From contig JAFDZS010000001.1 in assembly GCA_018266775.1 (NCBI GenBank), positions 62,001-126,000 on the forward strand: a stretch of 64,000 bases of DNA, written 5' to 3'. A program made the position numbers and the translations under genes. The stretch's first letter is position 1, and every line of letters starts with the position of its first letter. Below, one piece after another: positions 35,557-44,757 of the stretch. The DNA comes from Bacteroidota bacterium. Its GTDB lineage: Bacteria; Bacteroidota; Bacteroidia; Chitinophagales; Chitinophagaceae. Under the pieces are notes generated by a model. That model worked only from the letters and a program-made list of their open reading frames with translations, was not told the DNA's origin and searched no databases.

Positions 35557-35836
35557 AGGTGTAATTTTTGGACTATTGGTTGAATAAAGATTTAACAAAA
35601 AAGGGTAGTGTATTGTAGTAGTACAGTCTTTTTAATATCGAAAGATTTCGAGAAATACAATATTGATTAATGAACAACTGTAAACCAGCATTTTATCTTC
35701 AGTGTTTATTTTTTTTGTAAAAAGCAGACAGTAATAAACATTCATTAACCCGTTCATCTTTTTGCCACTGCTGCTGGTATAAAACTGTTACGAAGCCATT
35801 CGCTTTAGGGACATTTTTGCGCTAAAGTATTCAGCT

Positions 35837-38290
35837 ATGAAATTATTTTTGCTCCCCGTTTTATTAGGCATTTGCTGTTATGTTTTTGCACAGGATGCCA
35901 ATCATGGAAAGATTACCGTAACCGTTTTTGACCATCAGCAAACCGTGCTGGAAAACGCCACCGTTGAATTAAGAAAAGCTACAGATTCTTCATTGGTAAA
36001 AATTGCCCTGGCAGATAAAAGTGGTACTGCGTTGTTTGAAAACATTGTTTTCGGCAGTTATATCATTAAAGTAACTGCAGCCAATTTTGCAGCGCAGTAT
36101 ATTTCGTCTTTTACACTCTCGCCTGCACAACCGGTACTGAACATACCCGCTATACATTTACAGCCTGCACAAACGCAACTTGCCGGTGTTACAGTAACCG
36201 GCCGCAAACCTTTTATTCAAAAACTGAATGACCGTATTGTGGTAAATGTTGAAAACAGTATTGTAAGTGCAGGCAGCAGCGCTATGGATGTGCTGGAGCG
36301 GTCGCCCGGTGTTAATGTAGATCAGAATGATAATATTACACTACGCGGAAAAGCCGGCGTGATTGTAATGGTGGATGGTAAACCCACACCGATGACTGGT
36401 GGCGACCTTGCCAACTACCTGAAAGGATTACCTTCCGCTGCCATTGAAAGAATTGACATTATCACCAACCCCTCTGCAAAATATGATGCGGCGGGAAACT
36501 CAGGCATCATTGATATCCGTATGAAGAAAGACCAGCGCCTGGGCATGAACGGAACATTTACTACCGGTTACGGACAGGGTATTTATGCTAAAACCAATAC
36601 CGGTGCCACTTTTAATTACCGCAATAAAAAGGTAAATCTTTTTGGCAATTATAATTATGCTTACCGCATTGGCCTGAATCATTTATTACTCGACCGCAGT
36701 TTTTTTGATAATGGCAATTATAATGGTGGTGATCTGAAAGACAATTATTCCAAATCCCCTGTAAACTCCAATACTGCGAGGCTGGGTGCCGATTTTTTTC
36801 CTTCTGCAAAAACCATTGTTGGTTTTGTGGTAAATGGCAACTTTACTCATTTTACCAGGGATAATGATAACAGTTCAATTGTATTAAATACATCGAAACA
36901 AGCCACGAGTACATTTAATTCCAATGCCACCAATAATGATCATTTAAATAATGTTGTGGGCAATATCAATTTTAAGCACCGGTTCGACAGCAGTGGTAAA
37001 GAAATTACTGCCGATGTGGATTATGGCCAATACAATTCCCGTTCACTAACGGTTAATGCTACCAGTTATTATAAATTAGACGGCAGTATATTACAACCTG
37101 CCTATATCCTGGATGGCGATCAAAATGGTAACCTGTCTTTCAAAACAGCCAAGGTGGATTATGTAAACCCATTGGGCAAAGAAAGTAAATGGGAAGCAGG
37201 CGTTAAAACCAGTTATGTTTCATCAGATAATGATGCTAAATTTTTTGATGTCAGCAGCGGCACTCCGCAAAACGATCCCAATAAAACCAATCACTTTTTA
37301 TACAAAGAATATAATTATGCAGCGTATGCCAACTTTCATAAAGCGTATAAAAAGTTCGATTTTCAATTAGGGCTGCGTGGGGAACAAACCAAAATCAATA
37401 CAGAACAAAAAGTGGGCAACGTTACTTTCGACTCCGGTTATTTTCAATTATTTCCCAGTGCTTTTTTCAACTATAAACTGAAAGAAGATCAAACGCTTGG
37501 CCTTTCTGTAAGCCGTCGCATCGACAGGCCCGGTTACGCACAATTAAACCCATTCTTATTCCTGATTGATGTAACCACTTATGCAACGGGCAACCCGGCT
37601 TTACTGCCGCAACTCACCTGGTCGTACGAAGTAAGTTATACGCTGAAGAATTTCAATATCGGCATCAGTTACAGTCACACAAAAGATAACCAGAACATTA
37701 CGCTGGCCCGGTTTAAAGAAGTGTTTCCCAATATTCCCAGCGATGAAAATGTTACTGTACAGATACCCATCAATTTATCCTCATCAGATTATTTCGGTTG
37801 CTCTGTTTCTGCACCGCTTAAAATTACCCGCTGGTGGAATATGGTGAACAATGCCAATTTCTATTTTGAAAAATATCATGGACAATTCAGTGGCACTACA
37901 TTAAATAACGGAAAGCCTGCGGCAGACATCAGGACGAATAACAGCTTCACCTTCAAAAAAGGCTGGGCTGCTGAACTGAATGCCAACCTCAATACCGGTG
38001 GCCAATATGGTTTTATGGTGCTGGACCCTCAATGGGGGCTTGCTACTGGTGTTCAAAAACAAATAATGAAGAACAAAGGCACGCTGCGTTTCAACATTAC
38101 CGATATTTTCTGGACCAACCTGCCCAAAGCGGTGATCACGTATAATAATTACATTGAAAAATGGCATGCCTACCGGGAAACCCGTGTGGCGAACCTCAGC
38201 TTTACTTATCGTTTTGGCAATAATAAAGTACAGGCGGCAAGGAGGAGAACAACTGCATCGGAAGAGGAAAGGCAAAGGGCGGGGAATTAG
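35837..38290 (+). CDS. TonB-dependent receptor-like protein (OMP_b-brl_3)
   Basis: 817-aa outer-membrane protein. Signal peptide 1-18 (ending VFAQ), a CarboxypepD_reg-like domain at about 25-105, a plug at about 125-235 (VLERSPGVNVDQNDNITLRG, then LPSAAIERIDIITNPSAKYD), and an OMP_b-brl_3 barrel ending in NLSFTYRFGNN plus an Arg-rich tail. This family (PF14905) is Bacteroidota-specific; ligands are mostly unknown and some members may not be transporters. It is divergent from the ECF sigma gene across 280 bp. ATG start at the signal peptide. Confidence 0.9.
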   Translation: MKLFLLPVLLGICCYVFAQDANHGKITVTVFDHQQTVLENATVELRKATDSSLVKIALADKSGTALFENIVFGSYIIKVTAANFAAQYISSFTLSPAQPVLNIPAIHLQPAQTQLAGVTVTGRKPFIQKLNDRIVVNVENSIVSAGSSAMDVLERSPGVNVDQNDNITLRGKAGVIVMVDGKPTPMTGGDLANYLKGLPSAAIERIDIITNPSAKYDAAGNSGIIDIRMKKDQRLGMNGTFTTGYGQGIYAKTNTGATFNYRNKKVNLFGNYNYAYRIGLNHLLLDRSFFDNGNYNGGDLKDNYSKSPVNSNTARLGADFFPSAKTIVGFVVNGNFTHFTRDNDNSSIVLNTSKQATSTFNSNATNNDHLNNVVGNINFKHRFDSSGKEITADVDYGQYNSRSLTVNATSYYKLDGSILQPAYILDGDQNGNLSFKTAKVDYVNPLGKESKWEAGVKTSYVSSDNDAKFFDVSSGTPQNDPNKTNHFLYKEYNYAAYANFHKAYKKFDFQLGLRGEQTKINTEQKVGNVTFDSGYFQLFPSAFFNYKLKEDQTLGLSVSRRIDRPGYAQLNPFLFLIDVTTYATGNPALLPQLTWSYEVSYTLKNFNIGISYSHTKDNQNITLARFKEVFPNIPSDENVTVQIPINLSSSDYFGCSVSAPLKITRWWNMVNNANFYFEKYHGQFSGTTLNNGKPAADIRTNNSFTFKKGWAAELNANLNTGGQYGFMVLDPQWGLATGVQKQIMKNKGTLRFNITDIFWTNLPKAVITYNNYIEKWHAYRETRVANLSFTYRFGNNKVQAARRRTTASEEERQRAGN

Positions 38291-38372
38291 TGTGGTATTA
38301 GGAATTAGGTATTGGGAATCAGGGTAACGGTCTAACAGTAATGAAAGTAAATTATAAAGCAAAAGTATTATT

Positions 38373-39686
38373 ATGAAAAAAGTATTCGTTGGCCTGTTCG
38401 TTTTTTCTCTTTCAGCAGCTGCACAAAATATTCCGCGTAAAGCTATTATGGGCGCATTAATAAAACCGGTAAGTGGTGGTGTTATTGTAGACAGTGTTGT
38501 GCCCAACAGTACTTTTGATGCGCTGCATATTCAAAAAGGCGATATCATCAACAGCATCAATAACACTGCTGTTACCTCTGCAGAAAGTTATTCCAAAAGC
38601 ATAGCAACCATCAGAGCAGAGGATAAAGTTGTCGTTACATTTTCACGCAATAATACCAGTATGAATGCATCGGCAACTGCTGTTATGCGGCCTTATGAAA
38701 AATCGGATATTGCCGATGTGCAGTACGACTGGGTAAAATTCAGGCAGGGCTATTTAAGGGCCATCACCCGCAAGCCAAAAGGTAAAACCAACCTGCCCTG
38801 TATCTTATTAATACCGGGTTATGGTTGTGGCAGCGTGGAAAATTATATGAGCAGTTATAATGGTAAAATCATCACCGAATGGTTAAAGGCCGGTTATGCA
38901 GTGGTTACCATCGAAAAATCGGGTTTGGGTGACAGTTATAATTGTGTGCCATGCAGCGAAGTAAACCTGCAAACAGATATTGAAAGTTTTGATGCCGGCT
39001 ATGTATACATGGAACAACTGCCGTTTGTTGATAAAAATAAACTCTACATCTGGGGCCATTCCATGGGTGGCATTATTGCACCGGAAGTGGCCAAACGCCA
39101 CCAGCCCAAAGGTGTAATGGTTTTTGGCACCACCTTCAGGCCGTGGAGTGAATTTTTATTGGAGATGCACTGGGTGCAAAAACCCTTGCTTGAACATCAA
39201 ACCTATGAGCAAACGGCAGCTTTCATGCGCACCATTCAAAAAATCTATTACGAATTTTTTGTACTGAAAAAAACAAGAGAAGAACTGCTGAAAAATCCTG
39301 AGTACCGGGAATTAGTAATTAGTGAACTGGGTTATAAAGAAGGTAATAATGATATGTGGGGAAGGCACTGGGCATTCTGGCCGCAGATCGATTCTCTGAA
39401 CATGGCGCAGAGCTGGCAGGCTATTCAATGCCCGGTGCTGGTTTTACACGGTGCAGCAGATTATGAATCTTGCAGTATTGTGGAACCGATGCTGATTACC
39501 AAAACGGTCAATGAAAAATATCCCGGCAATGCCACTATGCAGGTGATACCCGAATTGGATCATTTTATGATGAAGAGTAAAAACTGGGAAGAAGCCCGTG
39601 ATAATTTCAATACACAGCAATACAATAAAGGCAATTTTAATTTTGCTATTGCAGAAGCAACAATCAATTGGCTGAAGCAACATTAA
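38373..39686 (+). CDS. Secreted PDZ-alpha/beta hydrolase
   Basis: 437-aa exported protein: signal peptide 1-18, a PDZ-like domain at about 28-103 (VVPNSTFDALHIQKGDIINS), then an alpha/beta-hydrolase domain. Nucleophile S230 sits in IWGHSMGG; the acid is probably D in VLHGAADYES and the base H in ELDHFMM. The oxyanion strand is LLIPGYGCGS. PDZ in front of an alpha/beta hydrolase is an uncommon order that could tether substrate or partner peptides. 82 bp after the receptor gene on the same strand; that gap contains the AT-rich run TTAGGAATTAGGTATTGGGAAT. Esterase or peptidase activity is possible. Confidence 0.88.
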   Translation: MKKVFVGLFVFSLSAAAQNIPRKAIMGALIKPVSGGVIVDSVVPNSTFDALHIQKGDIINSINNTAVTSAESYSKSIATIRAEDKVVVTFSRNNTSMNASATAVMRPYEKSDIADVQYDWVKFRQGYLRAITRKPKGKTNLPCILLIPGYGCGSVENYMSSYNGKIITEWLKAGYAVVTIEKSGLGDSYNCVPCSEVNLQTDIESFDAGYVYMEQLPFVDKNKLYIWGHSMGGIIAPEVAKRHQPKGVMVFGTTFRPWSEFLLEMHWVQKPLLEHQTYEQTAAFMRTIQKIYYEFFVLKKTREELLKNPEYRELVISELGYKEGNNDMWGRHWAFWPQIDSLNMAQSWQAIQCPVLVLHGAADYESCSIVEPMLITKTVNEKYPGNATMQVIPELDHFMMKSKNWEEARDNFNTQQYNKGNFNFAIAEATINWLKQH

Positions 39687-39700
39687 CAACACAGCATTAT

Positions 39701-40549
39701 TTACTGTTTTAATTGCTGCAGCAGTTTCAGGTGTGGCTTCAGGTTATCAACCGTATCTTTTTGTAAAAACTGCTTCAGGTGTTTGCAAAAATGGCTGTAA
39801 TCGTAATAACCATAGTTTTCATATTTAAATGAAGATGGGTTTATCGCCAGTTGCTGTACGGCTTTACGGATGCGCAATACCTGCAATGCTTTTTTACTGC
39901 TGAGGCTGGTGGTGGTTTCAAAATACCGGTGCAGTGTTCTTGAAGAGATGTTGTATTGCGCTGCAAAAGTTTCAATAGACGTGGTAAAATCATTGTTGGT
40001 GCTGCAGTGCTGCAAAATTTCTGATACAATGCGGATGGGTTCCCACGAGCCTGCATAAGTATTGATGATGGAATGAAAATAATCATTCAGAATATGCACA
40101 CGGTCTTCAAATGCTGTTGCTTTTTTTACCGCATCAATAATTTTTTGTTCCATCAGGTAGCTTAATGGATAAATATATTCCCTGTATTCTGCAAAATTTA
40201 CCTTGGTGGTAAAGATGATTGGAGAGATTTTAAATTTAATACCAAACAAACAATTTCCTTCTCTGTGAAAACATTCAATAGACCTGTTCCTTGGCAAAAA
40301 ACCATCCGTTTTCATATTGAATTTTTTATCCCCCACCTGCATAATAAATGGTGTACCCAGGTTGATAAGATATGTATAACCAATGTTGGGAAATAATGCA
40401 TCGGAAAAACCTTTAGGGTTTTCGTTGAGTAACGCATCAAATTTTGTTTCCCAGAAAAAATCAATAAATCCATCGAGGCCGGCAGCGGGTGGGACTCGAT
40501 GGTAGTTGTGCTCGAAATGATCGATATGAAAAAACTCAATGTGTTGCAA
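39701..40549 (-). CDS. AraC-family transcriptional regulator
   Basis: 282-aa regulator. The N-terminal about 150 residues form a DUF6597-like ligand-binding domain (DGFIDFFWETKF, and IKFKISPIIF). The C-terminal AraC HTH pair is at about 185-275 (IETFAAQYNISSRTLHRYFE, then VLRIRKAVQQL, and YGYYDYSHFCKHLKQF). The start codon appears to be TTG at 40549; in-frame upstream codons reach a stop within six codons. Divergent from pcrA and convergent with the hydrolase gene. The target is unknown. Confidence 0.88.
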   Translation of the reverse strand: MQHIEFFHIDHFEHNYHRVPPAAGLDGFIDFFWETKFDALLNENPKGFSDALFPNIGYTYLINLGTPFIMQVGDKKFNMKTDGFLPRNRSIECFHREGNCLFGIKFKISPIIFTTKVNFAEYREYIYPLSYLMEQKIIDAVKKATAFEDRVHILNDYFHSIINTYAGSWEPIRIVSEILQHCSTNNDFTTSIETFAAQYNISSRTLHRYFETTTSLSSKKALQVLRIRKAVQQLAINPSSFKYENYGYYDYSHFCKHLKQFLQKDTVDNLKPHLKLLQQLKQ

Positions 40550-40689
40550 TGGACTATACTTTGTTTACTAAGTTAACACCACGGCCACAATACTGCCAAC
40601 GACTTTTACATCAGTGGTAGGCTTTTACATTGTTTCACTGAATAATAATATTATTTCCTCACATCCCTTTACACCAAATTCTGCTTTCG

Positions 40690-40697
40690 TAACTTTG
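40690..40697 (+). promoter_or_regulatory. -7 promoter element (TAACTTTG) next to the pcrA start
   Basis: Exact TAnnTTTG ending 5 bp before ATG 40703. If it is centred at -7, the transcript would begin within about 2 nt of the start codon. Confidence 0.55.
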
Positions 40698-40702
40698 TCT
40701 CT

Positions 40703-43072
40703 ATGCCCAGATATTTAGACGAATTGAATGGCCCCCAGCGGGAAGCAGTTGAACACAAAGATGGTCCTATAATGATCATCGCCGGTGCCGGCAGTGGTAA
40801 AACCAAGGTACTCACCACACGCATTGCCCACCTCATGGGTTTTCATCATGTAGATGCATTTAATATACTCGCCCTCACGTTTACCAATAAAGCTGCTGCT
40901 GAAATGAAAGAACGTGTGGAGAAAGTATTGGGCAATACCGAAGCCCGCAATTTATACATCGGCACTTTTCACAGTGTGTTTGCAAGAATACTCAGGGCAG
41001 AAGCGCCGAAGATTGGCTACCCCAACAATTTTACCATTTATGATACCGACGATGCAAAGAGTGTGGTGAAAACAGTCATCAATGAATTGAATTTAGATGA
41101 CAAACATTATAAACCCAATATGGTGTACAACCGTATTTCTGCCGCTAAAAATGCATTGGTTGGCCCGGCTGAATATATTAACGACTGGGCTTTGCAGCAG
41201 GAAGACAGCCGTGCCGGCCGCCCCGCCATTGGCCAGATCTATGATGCGTATGCCAAACGCTGTTTTAAAAACGGCGCTATGGATTTTGACGATCTCCTGT
41301 TTAAAATGTACTTACTGCTGAAAAATAATGCCGACAGTCTGAGCAAATACCAGCGCAAGTTCAAATACATCATGATTGATGAATACCAGGATACCAACCC
41401 CGCCCAGTACGAAATTGTAAAGTTACTGGGCGCCATGCACGAAAATGTTTGCGTAGTGGGGGATGATGCACAGAGTATTTACAGTTTCCGTGGCGCTACT
41501 ATTGAAAACATTTTACAGTTTCAAAAAGATTATGATGAAGTGAAACTGGTGAAGCTGGAACAGAATTACCGCAGTACTAAAAGCATACTCGGCGTGGCCA
41601 ATGAAGTAATCGGCAATAACAAAAACCAGATTGAGAAAAAACTGTTTACCGATAATGAACAGGGAGAAAAAATACGCCTGGTACGCACCATGACGGATAA
41701 TGATGAAGGTAAAACCGTTGCCGATACCATCCAGGAACAAAAACTGCGCAACCATTATTACAATAAAGATTTTGCCATCCTCTACCGTACCAATGCACAA
41801 AGCCGCAGCTTTGAAGAAGCCCTGCGCCGCATGGGTATACCTTACCGTATTTATGGCGGTATGAGTTTCTATCAACGTAAAGAAGTAAAAGATTTTATTG
41901 CTTACCTGCGTGTGGTGGTAAACCCTAAAGATGAAGAAGCATTAAAACGTATTGTCAATTATCCCGTACGCGGCATTGGCAAAACCACCATTGATAAAGC
42001 GGTATTGGCAGCGAATGACAATAACCTTACATTGTGGGATATTTTGCGTAACGCGGCCCTCTATGGTTTTAAAAGCAATACGCTGGAAGCCATCGATAAT
42101 TTTGTTACCATGGTGCTGATGTTCCAGAGTGAGCTCCTCAAAAAAAATGCGTACGACCTTTCTATTCTTGTTGGTAAGAATACCGGTATTGTAAAAGAAC
42201 TCTTTAACGATAAAACCACTGAAGGCCTGGCCCGCTACGAAAACGTGCAGGAGTTACTGAACTCCATTAAAGAGTTTACTGAAACGCCGATGAATGAAGA
42301 AGATGGCGAAGTGGGCGATAAAAGCCTGGGCGGTTACCTGCAACAAATTGTTCTGTTAACCGATGCCGATGATGATGACAAAACCGACAGCGATGTGGTG
42401 AAACTGATGACCATTCATGCTGCGAAAGGATTGGAGTTTCCCGTAGTGTTTGTAGGCGGACTGGAAGAAACGCTTTTCCCCAGTGCATTAAGTATTAACA
42501 CCCGGGAAGAACTGGAGGAAGAGCGCCGTTTATTTTATGTGGCCATCACCCGTGCCAAACAAAAGCTGTGGCTAACGTATGCGAACGCACGCTACCGCTT
42601 TGGGCAGTTACAGCAAAATGACAGCAGCAGGTTTTTAGAAGAAATACCTGAAACTTATTTAGACCGCAGTTATGCCGGTGGCGGTTTACGCAATACCGAT
42701 AATATGGGTACTGCTTTTGAACGCATGAACCGTGGCTTCAGCGGCGGCGGTACAGTTTGGGGCGGCAAATCTTCCTCAGCATCCAAAGCAGAAAAACAAT
42801 ATGGCCCTCCACCCGGTAAACCCTCCACACCATCTTATTTGGCACCCAAGACCGCCAATAAAACAGTGGAGCATACGCCTTCGGAAGATTTTACAGCCAG
42901 TGATACCAGCAACCTGCAGGCCGGGCAAAAAGTAGAACACCAGAAGTTTGGTTTTGGAGAAGTACTGAAGATGGAAGGCGCTGCACATAACCCTATTGCT
43001 ACAGTAAAGTTCGACACCAATGGAGAAAAGAAAATCATGCTGAACTATGCGAAGCTGAGGATTGTGGAGTGA
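40703..43072 (+). CDS. pcrA: UvrD/PcrA-like DNA helicase
   Basis: 789-aa superfamily-1A 3'-5' helicase for replication and repair. Motif I is GAGSGKT at 28-34; motif II is DEYQDTN (about 228-234); motif III is GDDAQSIYSFRGA; motif IV is LEQNYRSTKSIL; motif V is MTIHAAKGLEFP; motif VI is VAITRAKQKLWL. The C-terminal tail has a Gly/Ser-rich linker and a Tudor-like KVEHQKFGFGEVLKMEG segment, as in PcrA, which binds RNA polymerase there. Start ATG 40703 lies 5 bp from the -7 element. A terminator hairpin begins at its stop codon. Confidence 0.95.
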   Translation: MPRYLDELNGPQREAVEHKDGPIMIIAGAGSGKTKVLTTRIAHLMGFHHVDAFNILALTFTNKAAAEMKERVEKVLGNTEARNLYIGTFHSVFARILRAEAPKIGYPNNFTIYDTDDAKSVVKTVINELNLDDKHYKPNMVYNRISAAKNALVGPAEYINDWALQQEDSRAGRPAIGQIYDAYAKRCFKNGAMDFDDLLFKMYLLLKNNADSLSKYQRKFKYIMIDEYQDTNPAQYEIVKLLGAMHENVCVVGDDAQSIYSFRGATIENILQFQKDYDEVKLVKLEQNYRSTKSILGVANEVIGNNKNQIEKKLFTDNEQGEKIRLVRTMTDNDEGKTVADTIQEQKLRNHYYNKDFAILYRTNAQSRSFEEALRRMGIPYRIYGGMSFYQRKEVKDFIAYLRVVVNPKDEEALKRIVNYPVRGIGKTTIDKAVLAANDNNLTLWDILRNAALYGFKSNTLEAIDNFVTMVLMFQSELLKKNAYDLSILVGKNTGIVKELFNDKTTEGLARYENVQELLNSIKEFTETPMNEEDGEVGDKSLGGYLQQIVLLTDADDDDKTDSDVVKLMTIHAAKGLEFPVVFVGGLEETLFPSALSINTREELEEERRLFYVAITRAKQKLWLTYANARYRFGQLQQNDSSRFLEEIPETYLDRSYAGGGLRNTDNMGTAFERMNRGFSGGGTVWGGKSSSASKAEKQYGPPPGKPSTPSYLAPKTANKTVEHTPSEDFTASDTSNLQAGQKVEHQKFGFGEVLKMEGAAHNPIATVKFDTNGEKKIMLNYAKLRIVE

Positions 43073-43097
43073 TGGTCTGACGTCCACGTCTGACCAT
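43072..43097 (+). terminator. Hairpin after pcrA
   Basis: Arms ATGGTC-T-GACGT and ACGTC-T-GACCAT around CC, with one T-T mismatch. It starts at the last base of the stop codon and has no T-run after it, so its role as terminator is only probable. Confidence 0.55.
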
Positions 43098-43116
43098 GAA
43101 GAAGAAAAGAAGATTA

Positions 43117-43310
43117 GCCGCAGATGCGCAGATGAATTTTTCTATAAGTCAGGGCCAAGCATGAATTAAGTTTTGTTCACAGCGGCACGGAGGCACAGTT
43201 CAATGAATGAGCGAGATGGTAAACAAGGGCAGACCTGGCCGCCAGACCCTCTCGAAATGGTTCACCAATTTGAAAAGATCATCCCTCTCAACCACCTGCG
43301 CATCTGCGGC
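43117..43310. repeat. Spaced inverted repeat in a gene-free gap
   Basis: GCCGCAGATGCGCAGATG at 43117-43134 and the complement of the same 18-mer with one change at 43293-43310. Between them lies CACGGAGGCACAG-like sequence and no convincing gene; an 80-codon plus frame and a 62-codon minus frame cross it but show no signal or domain. The whole gap from 43073 to 43435 holds this element, the pcrA hairpin and the promoter of the NfuA-like gene. Confidence 0.7.
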
Positions 43311-43405
43311 CCAATTTATTTTATTGCTCCGTTTCCGGCTCTTTCGAAATCCGTAAAAATATACCCCGGCCGGGTGGTTTACTCCCAATCCAGCACATTT
43401 TTGGC

Positions 43406-43413
43406 TACCTTTG
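43406..43413 (+). promoter_or_regulatory. -7 promoter element (TACCTTTG) of the NfuA-like gene
   Basis: Exact TAnnTTTG 22 bp before ATG 43436. Confidence 0.5.
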
Positions 43414-43435
43414 TCACGAATTAAATGGATGTTTT

Positions 43436-44035
43436 ATGATTAAAACAGGAAATACTTTGGTGAGCATTTATACAGAAATGACTCCCAACCCGGAAACCAT
43501 GAAATTTGTGGCCAACAAATTATTATACCCCGGTAAAAGCATTGATTTTGCAGATGAAGCCAGTGCCGCACCATCACCATTGGCGCAGCAGTTGTTTACT
43601 TTTCCTTTTATCAAAGCAGTGTTTATTGCCAGCAATTTTGTAACACTGACTAAAACCAGCGATATGGAAGACTGGCAGGATGTGATACCCACCATCAAAC
43701 AATTTTTAAAAGATTACCTGGAAGAAGGCAAACCGGTGGTGATTGAAGAAGAAGTGGCTGCCATGAAATCCACCAACAGCAATACAGTACATGCGGATGA
43801 TGATGATGTTGTAAAACGCATAAAAGAATTACTTGAAAATTATGTAAAGCCTGCCGTTGAAATGGATGGTGGCGCTATACAATTCAAAAGTTATGAAAAC
43901 GGTGTGGTAAACCTGGCCATGCAGGGCAGCTGCAGCGGTTGCCCATCCAGCACCATTACACTGAAAGCCGGTATTGAGGGTATGATGAAAAGAATGATTC
44001 CAGAAGTGAAAGAAGTGGTGGCAGAAGCGGAGTAA
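43436..44035 (+). CDS. NfuA/NifU-like Fe-S carrier
   Basis: 199 aa. The N-terminal Nfu_N (scaffold) domain at about 8-100 contains TEMTPNPETMKFVANKLL; a Glu-rich linker follows; the NifU domain at about 125-195 has the cluster-binding motif CSGC in MQGSCSGCPSSTITLK (about 163-166). It carries [4Fe-4S] clusters to client enzymes; mqnC at 20 kb is one candidate client. ATG 43436 is used, but ATG 43475 (MTPNPETM) is a possible shorter start. Followed by a strong terminator. Confidence 0.93.
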   Translation: MIKTGNTLVSIYTEMTPNPETMKFVANKLLYPGKSIDFADEASAAPSPLAQQLFTFPFIKAVFIASNFVTLTKTSDMEDWQDVIPTIKQFLKDYLEEGKPVVIEEEVAAMKSTNSNTVHADDDDVVKRIKELLENYVKPAVEMDGGAIQFKSYENGVVNLAMQGSCSGCPSSTITLKAGIEGMMKRMIPEVKEVVAEAE

Positions 44036-44070
44036 GGTAATTAGTTTACTGGTTTAAGAGTTTATTAGTA

Positions 44071-44099
44071 AAAGCAGTTCAATTTTTTTGAGCTGCTTT
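44071..44099 (+). terminator. Intrinsic terminator after the NfuA-like gene
   Basis: 12-bp stem AAAGCAGTTCAA / TTGAGCTGCTTT with one wobble, T-rich loop, then TTTTTT. Confidence 0.9.
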
Positions 44100-44155
44100 T
44101 TTTATACCAATACAATTCTGATAATTTATTAGACTATTTTTATAGAAATGATTAT

Positions 44156-44728
44156 ATGAAAGTGATAATTACAGGCATTTTTTTTGCAGGTTTATTAATT
44201 GTGGTTGGAATAGACGCGGCCGCCCAACAAAACGCAACTAATACTTGCAAGGTTGAAATTTACTTGTTGAACAAAAAAATAAAAGCATTTGATTCTGCCC
44301 TTAAAATTGCTGGTTCGTTTTATCCCAAAAAAGAAGATCTCCAGGATACGCCTTTCATAAAAGATAAAGAGATTATATCCTATACAATTGAAAAAAGAAA
44401 TAAAGCCAAAAAAAGAGACCACACTTACACTATTTATCTATCTCATTCTATAAGTAATAAAATAAATAGCATCCGCGATATCTCTATATGTTGTGGGCTA
44501 AAGTTTGCTATTGTAATAAATGACAGTCTTATATTTGGAGGCTATTTTTGGAATCCTATTTCATCTTTCACCGCAAATGCTGTTACTGCGTATATTCATG
44601 ACGATGATATTGTTTTGACTGATTTATTTCGGTCTTACAATGAAGATTTCAGAAAAAATGCTTTGTTATTAGACTCTATGAAAAAAACAGGAAGGTTAGT
44701 TATTAAAAGATTTTTGAAAGAAAATTAA
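44156..44728 (+). CDS. Unrecognised exported protein, AT-rich
   Basis: 190-aa protein with an N-terminal export signal (MKVIITGIFFAGLLIVVG... ending AAAQQ). The mature part is Lys- and Ile-rich with two Cys pairs at most (one C near 31, CC near 113). I recognise no domain. Its base composition is visibly lower in GC than its neighbours (runs of AAAAAAG, AAAATAAATA), which may mark recent acquisition. First of five exported proteins in a row on the plus strand; 29 bp before the M23 gene, so possibly co-transcribed with it. Confidence 0.75.
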   Translation: MKVIITGIFFAGLLIVVGIDAAAQQNATNTCKVEIYLLNKKIKAFDSALKIAGSFYPKKEDLQDTPFIKDKEIISYTIEKRNKAKKRDHTYTIYLSHSISNKINSIRDISICCGLKFAIVINDSLIFGGYFWNPISSFTANAVTAYIHDDDIVLTDLFRSYNEDFRKNALLLDSMKKTGRLVIKRFLKEN

Positions 44729-44757
44729 TTTTCTTTAATACATATTCTGTCTGAAGT

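Noticed and set aside
38291..38372. AT-rich run TTAGGAATTAGGTATTGGGAAT as a regulatory repeat
   Set aside because: Too short and irregular to call; similar pieces appear by chance in AT-rich gaps.
43173..43424. 83-codon open frame in the gap before the NfuA-like gene
   Set aside because: It crosses the inverted-repeat element, has no signal or domain and contains the promoter of the next gene.
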